Shown here in pieces: positions 11,401 through 24,300 of a DNA stretch of 64,000 bases (positions within the stretch are counted from its first letter, which is position 1; the number at the start of each line of letters is the position of its first letter). The translations under genes and the position numbers were made by a program. The DNA comes from Drosophila pseudoobscura. Lineage: Eukaryota > Arthropoda > Insecta > Diptera > Drosophilidae. The notes beneath the pieces were generated by a model. The model saw nothing but the letters and a program-made list of their open reading frames with translations, searched no databases and had not been told where the DNA came from. Where the stretch lies: assembly GCF_009870125.1 (NCBI RefSeq), contig NC_046681.1, positions 22,147,001 through 22,211,000 on the forward strand. Direction: 5' to 3'.

Positions 11401-14400
11401 AACACTCCAGAATAAACCCAAAAACTAACGATGAACTCTTTCAGTGAATCAGAATGCTTTTAAGAGCGTATCTTGGAAGAGTTTAAGAGCAAATCAACAA
11501 TGGGTTTAAAAGAGAGAGAAAATCGGATTAAGATTATTGTTCAAGCAGAACCGGTTTTGTTTTGCCCGTGAATTATTCGCCAAGTGCAAGGTTCCATTCT
11601 TAGCCCAGGCTCAACTGTACAGCATACACCCAAATACCTGTACAATGCCTGATAAGGAACCGTATCGATCGGATGCCCAGTTATGCCGGACATGTGCCGG
11701 TGCCGGTGCCGGCTTGCCTCACAAGGTCACCCAGTTCTCCCAATGACAACATAGGCGTTATCAATCGCTGGAATCGTTTGCTAATTTCAGGGCAGCCTTA
11801 ATGGAAACTATTAATAGAGGTTCGATTCGATCCGATGCGATCCGATTCCGATCGGTTGCGACTGATTGCCATAATGTTACGAGGGCATTTGATTGTTTAT
11901 AGCAACAGTTATCAGGAGGATTATGTACTGTCGATACGGGCTGCACTTTGTATGATTGAGTGCAGAGCATGAATGTAATGCATCGGAATGGAAATCTATC
12001 TATTGCATCTCTGGTCAATGCTAGGGTGATGTGGTGATCGGGTTTACTGTCGACAGTCGACATCATCGTTGACAGTGTCGCCACTTAATGGCTTCAAGGT
12101 ATGCGACTATGCGCCGGACAATCCTTATCAGCGGACATATGTAGATTATGCCCTAAAAAACGCATACCCCAGGCGCATGCTGGCTCCCTGCCCCACATCT
12201 AATTAGAAGTCTGAGATTTGTTTGACGAATCTTGTTTGTGCATAATACTCATCATAGCATCTCTACGTGTAACGGGGTTAAAGGGTTGAGCTTATTGATT
12301 AGAAACATTCCGCAAACTTTCCGATAATATAAATGTTGGGTTGTGATTCAAGAAAATAATGCACCAGGAAATGGAATCAGTAGGGTGAAATTGGTTGAAT
12401 ATTTTCTACAACTATACGAGTATATAGATTCTTAACATAATTTAGAAAAGAAGTTAGTTATAAATCGTCATGCACAAGCCAGTTAATTGGTTTTTGGGTT
12501 CTCTCTTTTTGAAAAATTCGCTTGTGCGTCTCGAGACGATCGTCATGTGAGTACTTAGGATCATATGCTAGAGATCAGATATACATACGAGTATGTCCAA
12601 TGATTGATTCGGGATTAAACACTATGATACAAATAGCAATGGACCATTAAATGTAATCAGTTGGGTGGAAAACATCATTAGATACTTCCTTATCCCCTTA
12701 TACCAGACATTTGATATGCAACAATTTATTTGTGATTTAAATGTTCATAAGGTAAGAATTTCCCTAAGGTAAGATCCCATACATATTTCGCTGTTGTGAG
12801 CCACAAGTCTAAGCACGACCCTACCTCACTCTCAAAATGTGAATAAAATTGTTTGGCTTATCTAATCGAAAAGCTGGCAAAACGTAAATTTTGGGTCAAC
12901 ATTCCCGTAAAAGCTTTTTAAGTCATTCAACTTTAGAATTTGGTTGCCATTTCACCTAACTGTAGTCGGTAAGTAGGGGACTTTGGCAAACGTTCTGGCC
13001 CTACCTGCCAGACATACGAGTACATATGTTTTGTTGTTCTTTGCTGCTTTTGATAACAATAAATGATATTTGTTTGCTTTTGTTTTTCTATAGGTACCTA
13101 TATAATGGATCCCACATTATAGCCACAATATATGTACATATGTATAAGTATGGCAGATGTGCATAGGAAGGGCCATTAATAACTGGATTAGGTTTCCATT
13201 AGGTGATAAGTTGTGGAAGCATATGGATTCAGTGACACAAAGTTTTCCACTTATATATATAGGAAAATTTCGAAGAACTCTTACCCCCAATAGTGGCATC
13301 TGGTCATCCAACTCAATGAACTTTCTTCAATCTACATAAATTACTGCAGATTGGAATAGATGGAATGAAAGTGGTTCTTCAATTAGAGCCAACTCTAGAC
13401 ACACCACAACAGCTGTTCAATGTATCCATGAGATACAATCAACCCCATGCTATACTCGTGCGTACTCCCCCTCTCCCTGCTCTGATGATTGCGTGAGTTA
13501 ATTGCATTGTATGCCCGTGTCCGCACGTCCGAAAACTAAACACAAACATCGGATCTATTAATGGGTAACATAAAAGTTCCATAAAACCTGAACGTAAAGG
13601 AAAAATTCGACTGAACTAAATGACAAACGACCAGCGCATAGCAAACCCATCCCACCCCCCCAAAAGTGTACCCGAAATAAAAATAAGAGAAAGACCTGCA
13701 AAGAAATATAGACACTGCATATACAAAAATTTTCCTTTATATTTTTGTCAAGAAGACGCTTTCGTTTTGTTGTTAATAACCTTTGATTGACCTTGAAAAT
13801 ATGTGTGTCGGTTGCCTATATACGTATGTATTTGGTATATGTGTACATATGTACATATCTTGTCATACACAGCTATACACAGAAGCAACAACAGCAGTTT
13901 TCCCCCGAAATTAGTTAAATTGAAAATATTTATGAGACCAAAAAAAAAGTATATGTACTACCCGGAAAGTTTTTGGGTGCCGAAATTGCTGTGGCGCCGC
14001 GAGTATTTGTACTCAATGAATAATTAATAGATCGGTGAAGTTATGCTGTATCTGTGAGATATTAACGGGGGCACGAAATTGAGAGTGATTTAAGCTGACA
14101 TTCAGGCAAGGACAAAGAGTAGTCATGTGCTGCGAAAGTACAATATTTGCTAATGAAAAGCTCTCACGCTTTGGGCACGTGTTGAGCAACTTGTGTATCT
14201 GTTGGATACACGGCCAGTTGGCGGGCTAAGCTTGGGCGTACTTCATAAGAATTTTGCTACAACATGTATCATCTTTCTAAGGCGGATATCTTCAATAGCC
14301 ATAGAAATGTTGAAAGAAAATAAATAAATACGAAATTGAGATGCTCGTTCAAGGAAATTGTATGCCAATTGAGTTATCACAAAAACATACAAAAGAAAGC

Positions 14401-15278
14401 CACTTGATAGATGTAGATATACATATGTATATAGTTATAGATTCTATAAGCAATACGACGACAGATGTGAAGCTATTTATAAGCTGTTATAGGCCTTAAA
14501 ATCAGCTGCTAGAGGGGAACCCGCAGTAACCGGCTTTTGGGTCCACCTCCACTACCAATTTGTGTGCAGTGAAAGTTTGCAATTTTGGGCATTCTCTCGT
14601 CACACATCGTTCTCACGTTTTTGGCATTGATCCCATTGCACTATGGGATATGTTGCCAAAAATCGGTGTGCAATTAGGCAGAGGAGAGGCGAGAGATAAT
14701 TGCGAACAAGTAGGAAAACAAAAGCGAAAGAAGTGCAGCAAGCGGCCAGATGAGAAAAATAAATTTGGCCACTAAAGCGGACAGCGCAATAAATTGGCGG
14801 ACAACAGGCCGCAAAAATAAAATGTCGTAATACCCAAAAAATAAAAAATGGAATATAAAATAAATTGAATCCATTTTCTATGGGCTCTTTTAGCCTGGAG
14901 CGCGCACACATTTCGGGGGTCAAAGGCAGGGAAAAAGTTAGGTTACGTTTTGTTTTTTTTGGGAAATTTCCATGAAGGGGGAGTAAAATCAATAGCCCTT
15001 AATGGAGTGGGGTAAGGGGGGGAGGTAACACTTACCTTGGGATCCTTCTCGTAGTAGTGCTGCTGTGTGCGTATCCAGCGTCCAACCATGTTGTCCTTGA
15101 CGGTGTTCGCCAGGGCAAAATAGTAGTCGCGCAGAGTGGCCACATTGCGATCCTTCACCAGGGTGTAGTGGAGATGGCGATTGAAGTTCTTCTTCACCTC
15201 GGTCACATTTCCCACCTCGGCAATGCCGCGCACCGAGATTTGCTTGCGTCGATCCGCGTCCGATTGGGGCTTCGACAT
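8499..15278 (-). CDS. GlyP: Glycogen phosphorylase (4 coding exons)
   Basis: This gene encodes the PLP-dependent enzyme that releases glucose-1-phosphate from glycogen in the cytosol. Coding exons in gene order: 15278-15036, 10929-10401, 10330-8724 and 8645-8499, with stop TAA at 8501-8499. Together they give 841 residues, the normal length for animal phosphorylases. The regulatory serine is present in RRKQISVRG (Ser15 counting Met). The motifs [60 protein letters not shown] and the PLP-lysine region [10 protein letters not shown] are all intact. The C-terminus ends [18 protein letters not shown]. The start is chosen because [18 protein letters not shown] matches the family N-terminus. The first coding intron is 4.1 kb and the others are 70-80 nt. 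No broken residue was seen. Confidence 0.98.
10930..15035 (-). other. First coding intron of GlyP (4.1 kb)
   Basis: This long intron is AT-rich with short TACATATG-type runs (13130-13145, 13835-13860). It contains repeat copy B at 11540-11674. No exon with convincing protein similarity was found. Its size, against the very short other introns, makes it the obvious place for enhancers or an alternative promoter, but that is inference. Confidence 0.75.
11540..11674 (+). repeat. Dispersed repeat copy B, inside GlyP intron
   Basis: This copy is homologous to 7557-7661 in inverted orientation. Shared blocks are GAACCGGTTTTGTTTTGCCC, GTGAATTATTC, CAACTGTACAGCATACAC, CTGTACAATGCCTGA and CGTATCGATCGGATG. 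Downstream, GCCGGTGCCGGTGCCGGC at about 11697-11714 is a small GCCGGT triplication. Confidence 0.7.
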
Positions 15279-15867
15279 GGTTGTCCTAGTTATATACGGT
15301 ATATGTCTCTTTTTAACAATTTATATATACTATATATATATGTATATGGGTGGATTCTGTTCCGATGCGTGGGTGCGCGTGTGTGAAAAACCCGTCAGCG
15401 AATGCGAAAAGAATCGACCAAGAAACCAAGAGGACCGTTCGCTGCAAACTCCGGAGCACTTCTCAGGCGACGCTGTGCATTATATGCTTTTGTTTTTGTC
15501 CATCAAAGCTTTTCAGCTTTCTCGTTCTCGGGCTCTCTCACTTTTGGCGCTGATTGTGAGTTCTCTGTGACACACAGTTGGGGTTCTTATCAGGCTCTCC
15601 CAGCAGCAGACCAGAACAGAGCATACAGCAAAGCGTCGCTTGCATTCCATTCCTCTGTTATGCACTCTCTCTCCTCACTCCTACCTGAAGCTTTGTTGGC
15701 CAATCTCTCTCCTCTCCACTCTTTCTTCTGAATTGTTGTTCTCTCTTTGCCCCAGTCACCTTGTACGAAGGTCATACATGCGTATTTTATTTTTTGTTTC
15801 CATGATTTTTGTTCTTGTTTGGGGAGCAGCTGCTCAGTTGATGGTGGCGCCCTCTGCGACGAGTAAG

Positions 15868-15922
15868 CTTACAGCTGTCAAATGGAAAGCTTTCGAAACA
15901 GCTGTTGTGGCGCGCGTTCTTT
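15868..15922. repeat. Short palindromic repeat, copy 1
   Basis: AAGCTTACAGCTGTCAAATG is followed by GAAAGCTTTCGAAACA, then TGTTGTGG and GCGCGTT. The outer AAGCTT arms form an inverted repeat around AGCTGTCAAAT. The same block order occurs at 16609-16660. Confidence 0.5.
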
Positions 15923-16493
15923 AAGGTTGCCAGCATAAACAAACGCTGTAGCTCGGGTCCTCGTCTTGTTTGTGTCCGGGCCGGTCAATTATGTCTAAAA
16001 CTTTCTTCTAACCGTCGAATTTTTATCATTGTCTTGATCTTTACGACCCCCAGCCTGAATGGGAAAGTGTATAGTGAAGAATGTACTGTGATTGACTTAT
16101 AAAACTGTGTATAAACGAAACCTCGCAGTGCCAAGAACATCGGTAATTATTCTACATGTTACATGTCTTAACATTTTGATACATGTCAACTACATATTTA
16201 TGTAGTTCGCCGATTCAAAGAGTAGCGGCAAAGTGGAATTTTTTTGAAAGTGAAGTTCAAAGCATAAATATTGTCGTTTTCGTTTTAAACCCGTTTGAGT
16301 TACCAAAACAGTTTCGGTTATTGTACGATATATTCAAACCTGTGGAAAAGTCGGTCCTTTAAAGTGACAACATGTTAAGTACGCTGAATAGCTGGCAGAA
16401 AACTATCACGACACCATGACACATGTGCTGATTCCCCAATTTCTGCAGCATTTTCACCGTAATAAAAAGGCTCGGCCTATTCAGTCAGAATTT

Positions 16494-16557
16494 AAAGGAA
16501 GCAAAAAGAGATCCTTAACCGATGTAAAGGAAGCAAAAAGAGACAATTAACCGATTT
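16494..16557 (+). repeat. 32-bp direct tandem duplication
   Basis: Two adjacent 32-bp units each start AAAGGAAGCAAAAAGAGA and end TTAACCGATKT. They differ at only a few positions, so the duplication is recent compared with surrounding sequence. A weak third start (GAAAAGAGAAAACAGAG) follows. Confidence 0.8.
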
Positions 16558-16608
16558 GAAAAGAGAAAACAGAGCCAATAGGGAGCAGCGGCTGGGTTAG
16601 TTAGAGCT

Positions 16609-16660
16609 TTCAGCTGTCAAATCGAAAGCTTTTTAAGCAAATGTTGGGGTGCGCGTTACC
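16609..16660. repeat. Short palindromic repeat, copy 2
   Basis: AGAGCTTTCAGCTGTCAAAT is followed by CGAAAGCTTTTTAAGCAAATG, TTGGGG and TGCGCGTT, matching 15868-15922. The arms AGCTTTC and GAAAGCT are complementary. A small non-autonomous transposon family is a reasonable guess but unproven. Confidence 0.5.
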
Positions 16661-17910
16661 AGCTTAAAAAAAATGCTGGGAGGCGCGTATAATAAATTAT
16701 TCAAATCTTTTATTTGAATCCCAATAAGGAGGCTACATTTTAACGCTGAGAATGAAATTTGCTGTGAGTGTGGCCAAAAAACAATAATTCTGTACCGATA
16801 TTATTTTCTAAATTTATTGAAATCAACTAATTTAACCAATTGACATAAAATTTCATTAACTTTGATGTGCAAAACCTATTCAAATCAGCAAATGTTGTTA
16901 TTTGTATGGTCATGTTTGGCATTATTATTATCTTCTACAAGAAATATGATTTTTGATAATAGTTCATCCATAAGTCTTCCAGTCTTCCAGTCTTTTTTAC
17001 CTATTCAACTAAAAATTGATAAACTTTATATTTTTAAGCTTTAATTACCCCGGAATTACAAAACATGACACTAGTAGTCGCAAGTTAGTGAATATATGCA
17101 TTACTTTGCAGAGAATAATATATTTATTCCTCTTAAGTCGTTAGTTCTTGTGTTTTTTCCGTGCAGTCGCCTATGCTTTGCTTACCTGAGCGATTAAGCC
17201 GGTCCTGCGATCTGCGATCTAGATTCCAGATGATAAGAGCACTCGCACTATTGTCGATGCATTCGCTTGAGAAGTGATTAGCATATTGATGATGTCATTC
17301 ACTCAGAAGATATCCCATCAGCACTCCATTCTGACTATTTATAGTTTTGTTTACAAATCTCTTTCCCTTTGGCAACAAATGCTAATCGTTGGGACCGGGC
17401 AAAGGGCATCTAGAATTCAGTCTGAAAGGAATTTAGTTATTCCATTTTCTTGTTTATTACTTTCCATAATGGCACTCCCATGTTCCACTACTTGGGAATG
17501 CACGCGGAAAGAGTCCTTGAAAGGTGCGGTAGGGCTGAAGGCAGGATAGTATGAGCACGAGTGCGAGTTCCGGGGGCAAACAACATCTTGTTTCTTGTAT
17601 TCTTTTCTTTCCATTCTCTCGTTTCCCCTTCTGTTCATTGCAAAATGAAAATGATTAGCACATTTGCCAGGATGGTAGGGAGGTAGGGTGGTAGGGCGGG
17701 TAGGGGTAAGCTCGTACCACATCCTGCCAACCAAAATGAACGTCATCATTCATACGCTTGTCTGTGTAAAATTTAAAAAACTTAATTGGAATCTGAAATC
17801 CGCTGAATCTCGGCAGCGGAACGTAACCCTCACGCTTGTTGACTCCGATCCCCGCCATATGTACAACACAGCCCGTTTTTGTTTTGTGCCACTATTATGC
17901 AAAAGTTATG

Positions 17911-17912
<2 letters not shown>

Positions 17913-17957
<45 letters not shown>
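17913..17957. repeat. (CA)n microsatellite
   Basis: An uninterrupted CA dinucleotide run of 45 bp. Shorter CA/TG or GA/CT runs in the window lie at 29296-29322, 30507-30528, 49634-49657, 52388-52408 and 58465-58492. Confidence 0.97.
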
Positions 17958-17960
<3 letters not shown>

Positions 17961-18226
17961 CACACTCGCACTTGCACTCCCATTCACAACAAAAAAATAG
18001 TGAGGGCGGGCAGTGGGAAAAACAAAAAATAATCTCGGCTTAAAAAACGCATTTGAAAAAAGGACAGGTAGGATAAGGTAGGGTGTGGTGGACAGGGTGG
18101 GGTGCCGTTCAAAAGTTAAAGTGTTGCCATTTTTCATTTGTACCTACATACATTCATGTGCATACCCTGGCAGGCGGTAGTATGTGTTAGACCAGGGCAT
18201 GATGAATTTACTTAAAAGGTGGTGTC

Positions 18227-18303
18227 GTCCGCTGTGGTGAGGACTATCCACGCTCTCGTGGCTCTCAGGGAGACAAGCGCTAGAAAGAGATAGCAAACGT
18301 GTT
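18227..18303 (+). repeat. Dispersed repeat copy with hairpin (pair of 57404-57484)
   Basis: GTCCGCTGTGGTGAGGAC is followed by ATCCACGCTCTCGTGGCTCT, then ACAAGCGCT and GAAAGAGATAGCAAACGT. The reverse complement of 57404-57484 shows the same succession with few differences. CCACG-CTCT-CGTGG is a perfect 5-bp-stem hairpin. A hairpin near one end is reminiscent of Helitron-type or INE-1-like elements, which are common in flies, but the family is not established here. Confidence 0.7.
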
Positions 18304-21300
18304 CCGTAAATTCACCTTGGACCTACAAGAGAGAGCGGAGCAGATCAGAGCTCAGATTCCAAATAGTCTCTTCATTTTGCAGCTAAAACTTTTTCAAACG
18401 GTCCTTAATATTTCTAGGAGATAACCATATATACCAGAACCACCATGAATGCAACATTATAGTATATTGCTCAATGTTTAAAAACGTTAGATCTGCCAGG
18501 GTATCACAAACTTCCGTCCTCGAAACTAAACTCTTCCTTTCATCTTTTTTTGTGTTTGCTCCCATTCCCATTCCTCTGCTCCCTCTCCTGGTCACTCCAC
18601 CACACTGTTTGTTGTTGTTTGTTGGTTTGCTCTGTTGCTGTTGCTGTTGCTGCTCCTTCGACTGCACAAAAGCTCGAGTGTGGGTGTGCCCCTGCGTCTG
18701 TGTGTAGTGCGAGCACACACACCAGCAAACAAGATGAAACATATGTGAGCTACGTTTTTCGTGTGAAAAAAAAGAGCGATTCGAGTGCTTGTTAGACGCA
18801 GAGGGGCACGGCACGGATGGAGCTGCTGGCGAAAGTGGGAGAGTGGAAGAGTGGAACAGATAGAAAAACACGTGAGAGCCAGAAACTCGTTTTGCCGCTA
18901 ATTGGATGCTAAAGGTGTCTATGTCTGCGAAGGGGTGTGTGTGTGTGTGTGGGTGGAAGGTGTAAGGGTTTGTGGCGGCCTGGAGTTGAAGTTGCCAAAC
19001 ATCATTAACAGCAGGACACGCCCATAACCCACCGCCTACCACCCTCAAACACCTACCTGCCCCGCCCCAAAGGCCCGAAAAAAACGGCATCTCAATAATT
19101 ACAGTTCTTTTTTTCCTCCCAGCCAGCCAGCCTCCCTCCTGATGAGATTAAAGTTTTTGGCATAATGATGCCTCATTAAATTAAATGGCAACATTTTCCA
19201 TACAAAACTGATGTAATTTGCCTGCCAGCACAGAGGCGGAACAGAAGGAGGCGGGCGTCCTGTAACAGGCCTGATTAATGTGCCTGGAAAGCGACTGGAA
19301 ATAGAAATGGATATGGAAGAGCGAGAGAATTTTCTAATTTGAGAACCCATTCCCACTACATATTCTCTCTTGCCTGCCCCTACCATACTGCTTTCTGCGC
19401 CAGTCCTTCTCTTTCCTCAATGAGTGCTGTCTGTCCATCAGTCAACGTTAACGTGTAACTGGCATTTTGACAATCAGTGTGAGTGCAACATCAGATTTTC
19501 TGTGCCAATGGCAATTTTCCCCACATTGAATTACAGTGCAACGTCTTAGCGAGATTTTAATCAGATTCAAATGACTCTTAGGAATAACAATCCTATGTTA
19601 AAGGATGTATTGATGACTGCATGATTAGCCAACTCTAGTTTCCTTTTTCCTATAACCTTCTGCAACGTATGAATGTAAGCTAAAACCCCGTGAATCCCTG
19701 TCATTTTGAATTCTCTGCGCTGTTGGAGGGCTATTAAATTGTTTGTATATTCCAATTTCCTGCATGTTTCGATTTCCGTTTTAGGCCCTTTATTTTTGCA
19801 GTTTAAATGTTGGCCATAAAAATGCAATATCAATATCAATATCGAGAGGTGCGCTTCGATTGCCTCGGCCCCACCTTTCCCTTGCCACACAAATTTATAT
19901 CGAATTACAATAAAATCTGCATTTATCAAAGTTCAAAGCACACACACACACACACTCACACACGGAAGCAGGGCCTCACACACGTCCGCACACTAATGCT
20001 CATACACATGCAACATGTTGCAAGCCGGCATTTCGGTGTGTGCGTGCCATTTTGTAACCTTTAACCTTTTTATGGCCCCGGGCATCAAGCAAAATACTCG
20101 GGGTGCAACAAAAGCAAAAACCCAGTATGGGAAAACTTTGCTTTGCTTTTGTTGAAGTCGGAATACTCTTGAAGGAACTTTGAAATTGCCGAGTTGCATC
20201 CTTGCTGAATAGATATTTGATGGGTAGACCCCTTTAGAAGTTCTAAGAACCAACTAGAACGAGACTCCTAGCAAAATAGTAGAGGGTTCTATGCAGAAGA
20301 AATGTTTAATGTTTTTACATTTGGAGCTGGTCGTAGAACAGATACTCAGTACTGCGTCTTTACTGGTGCTTTGATAGTTCTCTTGTAAGGTTAAAGACTT
20401 TTATAAACTGTGAATTCATAGATACTATATTGAGACATCTTCTGATATTTCATGAAAATTCATTGAAAACTCCTCCTAGATGCTGATCCGGCTCATACTG
20501 AATACGATTGGAATAAAAATATACTTAGAGAGATGCTACCAGTGGGCCACACACCTCGGGTTCAAAGTGCCCATTACTCTACCGTAATCCCTTTACGAGC
20601 ATATCATACACCTCCCATGGCCGGCAATTGCTGGCTAAGACGGTCAAACACTTTAAAGGGGTACACGGACGGCTGCTGCTGTAGGAATAAAATCCCAATG
20701 GGAGCATTTGGAAGCCAGCGAGCGCGGCCATTATGAGCTACTTAGCAACCGATTTGTGCAGCATTTGGTCGCACCTCCAACACATCCCACGGATATACAT
20801 ATACTCGTATATATAAGCACTCTCCTCGGCATTAGTGTTACGTGTCGAAGAGGGTCTCAGTCTCCGTTCCAGGGCTTTAGGGTGGAATCGCTGGATTTGT
20901 TTTTCTTTCGCTTCTCGTCTCGTATCGCTTTGTTTTTCGTTTCGTTTCGTTTCGTTTGTTGAATTGAAATTGCTTAATTTAGCAGATAATTTAGCCAAAC
21001 AAATTGTTTTCTGTGTCCCTCTCGTCCGGCCTCCCACCGAACGTCGTACAAACACACAAACACGAATGTAATTAGCCCGCTTTTCCGTATTTGTTTGGCA
21101 ATTGCTTTTGTGGCTTTTGTGTTCCAATACCCCACTCAATATGGGGACTCCATTCGATGGCTGGCCCGATATGAACACTCCCATGTGGCTATTTGTATGC
21201 GATTTATGGAGCCAACTTGGTTTTATCCTAGTCGGCACTATTGTTGCGACAACTATTCAATTACCTCTTATATTTCGCAGGCCTTTCTCCATGCCCATGC

Positions 21301-24300
21301 CGTACTTTCACTTGTGTGTGGCCAAAGTCAATGTTTAATCTGGTTTCTGTTTTGTCTGTGGGGAGTTCTCTGGCTAAAACAATGCGTGCCTGTGCCATTT
21401 GAATTCAAGCACTCTGCATCCTGCAACCTGCAACCTGCAACGTGCAATGTGCAACTACAAAAATACCCATGTATGTATGCCCGGGAGGGGCATTCTTCAA
21501 TGAAAAGCAACCAACAAACTGTTGGAACAACTATGCGTATGCGTAACAAATTTGTTGTGGGACAGCAACATGATTTAATAGAACCTTTGCCTGCCGGGAC
21601 TTAGCCATAAATACTGTGCGTTTCGTAGCTGTAAGACAATAGAGAGCACGTTTCCAGTCACTTGATTAATAATGATGCTAATTGTGATGGTAATTGTATG
21701 CATTTGAGAGAGTAATTATATTGATAATCATAGTCCATTAGGCAATCATAAAATTAATTAACACATTAAACACTTAAATTTATGAATTAGAAATTGATTT
21801 CGATTTATTTGTTTTAGCTTTTGTGTGCAAATATCAATGGATGAATGGAAAATATGCCATACAAACGAATCGATTTGTGGGAAACGGTTTCGAAAAATAT
21901 ACCTATTTTTTCTAGAGCATTTTAAAGCTGTCTGTTATGAAGCTATTGAAGCCAAAAGCGGCCAATAAGCTTATTTTTCTGAACTTAAAATATACATTTT
22001 ATTTATTCAATAATTAAAAAAAAAAAAAAACAATGCACATATTCTTCTCTATAAAAGTGCATACTAAGTTAGGATTAAACACTCTTTCAACGCTCTAAAA
22101 ATAAACAAAACGTTGCCGAAAAATAAAATCCTTTTCAATTAAAACAAGAAACAAATCATTTTTGTTAGGCCAAAACTCTGCAAAAATAATTCAAACACCA
22201 ACGAAATTTATACACAACAAAACCATCATCGACTTGAATAAAAATGTTGATTAAGTATTCACGAGCTTTAGCACTTGTTCATTTAATCGCACTAAAACTA
22301 TCAGACAGTTCCGATTGCCAATTATCAATTTATTAGAACCACTTTCTATACTTTCTATACCACTGAAGAATATACAATTTCCTTATTGAATTTATATTTA
22401 TTGATTCAATAAAACCAATCTTGCAATGAGTGTTTTATAGGAAATACAATGCCACATTTACACATGCCCGCCGACAGTCAGACAGACAGAAAACCAGTCG
22501 GGGATACATGCGAATGCATTTATAATATTTTATAGTTTTTATCTGATTTTTATGTACCATCTATGAGGGGTGCAAGAGGGTATGACAGGCTGCTCACATT
22601 ATGGGAGATGGATGGCTCTTTGCAGAAAGTTTCGCTGGCCAGCTCTTGTGCCTCATTTCAGTTGTAAAAGTTGTTCTGAAATTTAAGGAAGGGCACACCT
22701 TTCCGTAGAAACTTTGCAAGGGTATGCAGCAGTCTAGTGCTTCAACTGTTGCGTTATTTCTTTTGTTTTTTTTTTTAATATTTTTAATATGATTTACGAG
22801 CATCATTGTCAAGCAGATAAATCAATTTACAAGCCATATATGATTTATTGTTATCCCGAATGTTTTCGCTCTGTGTCCCGCCTTCTACCTTCCACCTCCA
22901 AGGCCCTCTGCGCCTTCTGCTCTTTTAGTTGTTGCAGAAAATTCGTTTATCATTTGGCAGGTCTTGTCAAATGCCTGTATAATTTTTGCACAGCAAGTGC
23001 ATTCAATTTCTGATGGGAGAAGAATGAGAAGCTAAGCTGCTTTTCGAGGTGAGGCGGTAAAAATAATAGAAATCAATTTCCATAACATTATTACGGCCAT
23101 GATTGTTCTCACTCTGATGGAATTATGCCGCCGGGGACGGTCGGGGGGCGGGGTAAATTGCTCTGGGGGGGGGAGGGGCCCCCAGAAGGGGAAACACTTG
23201 AGTGGTTCGGTAATAAATTTGAAACTTGTCAAGTGAGCAGCAAAGTCGAAAATTCCCCAAGGATAACTGACAGACAAAAGGAGTAGAATTTATTTGCTCT
23301 GGGCTTTAAATTATTTCTCGTTTATTTACTTAAAGGCGTTTGGTTTTTTCCAAGGAGGGATGGGGAGGGGTTGGTAGCAACTCTTTGGACAATGGGCATG
23401 GTCATGGCTTTGGCTTTGGCTTCAGCTTCGACTTCATTCAACTGGAAGTATTTTCGGGGGGAGAGTTTCTTTTTCTTGATTTTTTTTTTGGGTGGTCTTG
23501 TCCTGCTTGTCCTTGGGCGCATCAATAATTCATTGACCTTCTGTGGCCGACAATGCAGCATTTCTATTTGTATTTGTATTTTATTTGTTTCGTCCTATTC
23601 TATTTTTCAGTGAGAGAAAGTTTTATGGCTGTGGGCCAGAGGGGACGCCGAAACACCCGTCGAATTGAATGCATTTTCCAATGAAAAATTCAACGGATTT
23701 TCGCTGGCTGCTTTCTTTAAGCTGTCATAAAACGTAGTATGATTTATGTTTGTCATCGCTGAAAGCAGCCCAAAAGGCTGTCCCTCTCTAGAGTGTCAAC
23801 ACTGCGTATGCGCAATGTCAAAAGTCTCATCAATAATTTGAGGTACCGAAAATTAATTACTGTGTGATAATTGTGGGCTAATTGCAAATATTTGCATAAG
23901 CATCCATTCCATATGCACAATTTCAATGCCTGCCTCGCTCGTAATCCCTGTAGTTGCATGCCGCGAATGGTATGGCGAATGCCTCTGAGGCTGCAACTCT
24001 TTGGCGCCTTTTGTTGTGCTTCTAATTGTTTGCCTTCTTGCCCTGGCCCTGTTGCCCTGTTGCATGAATACATAATAGAGGTCGGGGGGCGGTTGGCGGT
24101 TGGCGGTTGGCGGCACGCTCTTCTGGCTTAAAGAAAACCATGCAAATGAAATGAAATTGAGCGCAAATAATAAGATATTGACTCGCTCGATAGCGGAAAG
24201 CCAACTCAATTTATTCCATGAGGAAGAGAGGATTGTGCCAAACAATTATCCTGATAAACGTGATTGATTATGCAGCAGCAGGGAGTAGCCCAGTTTTTCC

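Larger units (their letters stand above)
15279..18226. other. GlyP upstream region
   Basis: This should hold the GlyP promoter and 5' UTR (minus strand, toward higher coordinates), but no unambiguous initiator or TATA box was identified. The stretch 15400-15780 is rich in CTCTCT/GAGAG. Two related 55-bp palindromic segments lie at 15868-15922 and 16609-16660, a 32-bp direct duplication at 16494-16557, and a CA microsatellite at 17913-17957. No coding region was recognised. Confidence 0.6.

Noticed and set aside
18383-19090. 235-codon minus-strand ORF with Q-run
   Set aside because: The translation is low-complexity (HTHTHT, QQQQ, GGG) from microsatellites, with no domain and no conserved start.
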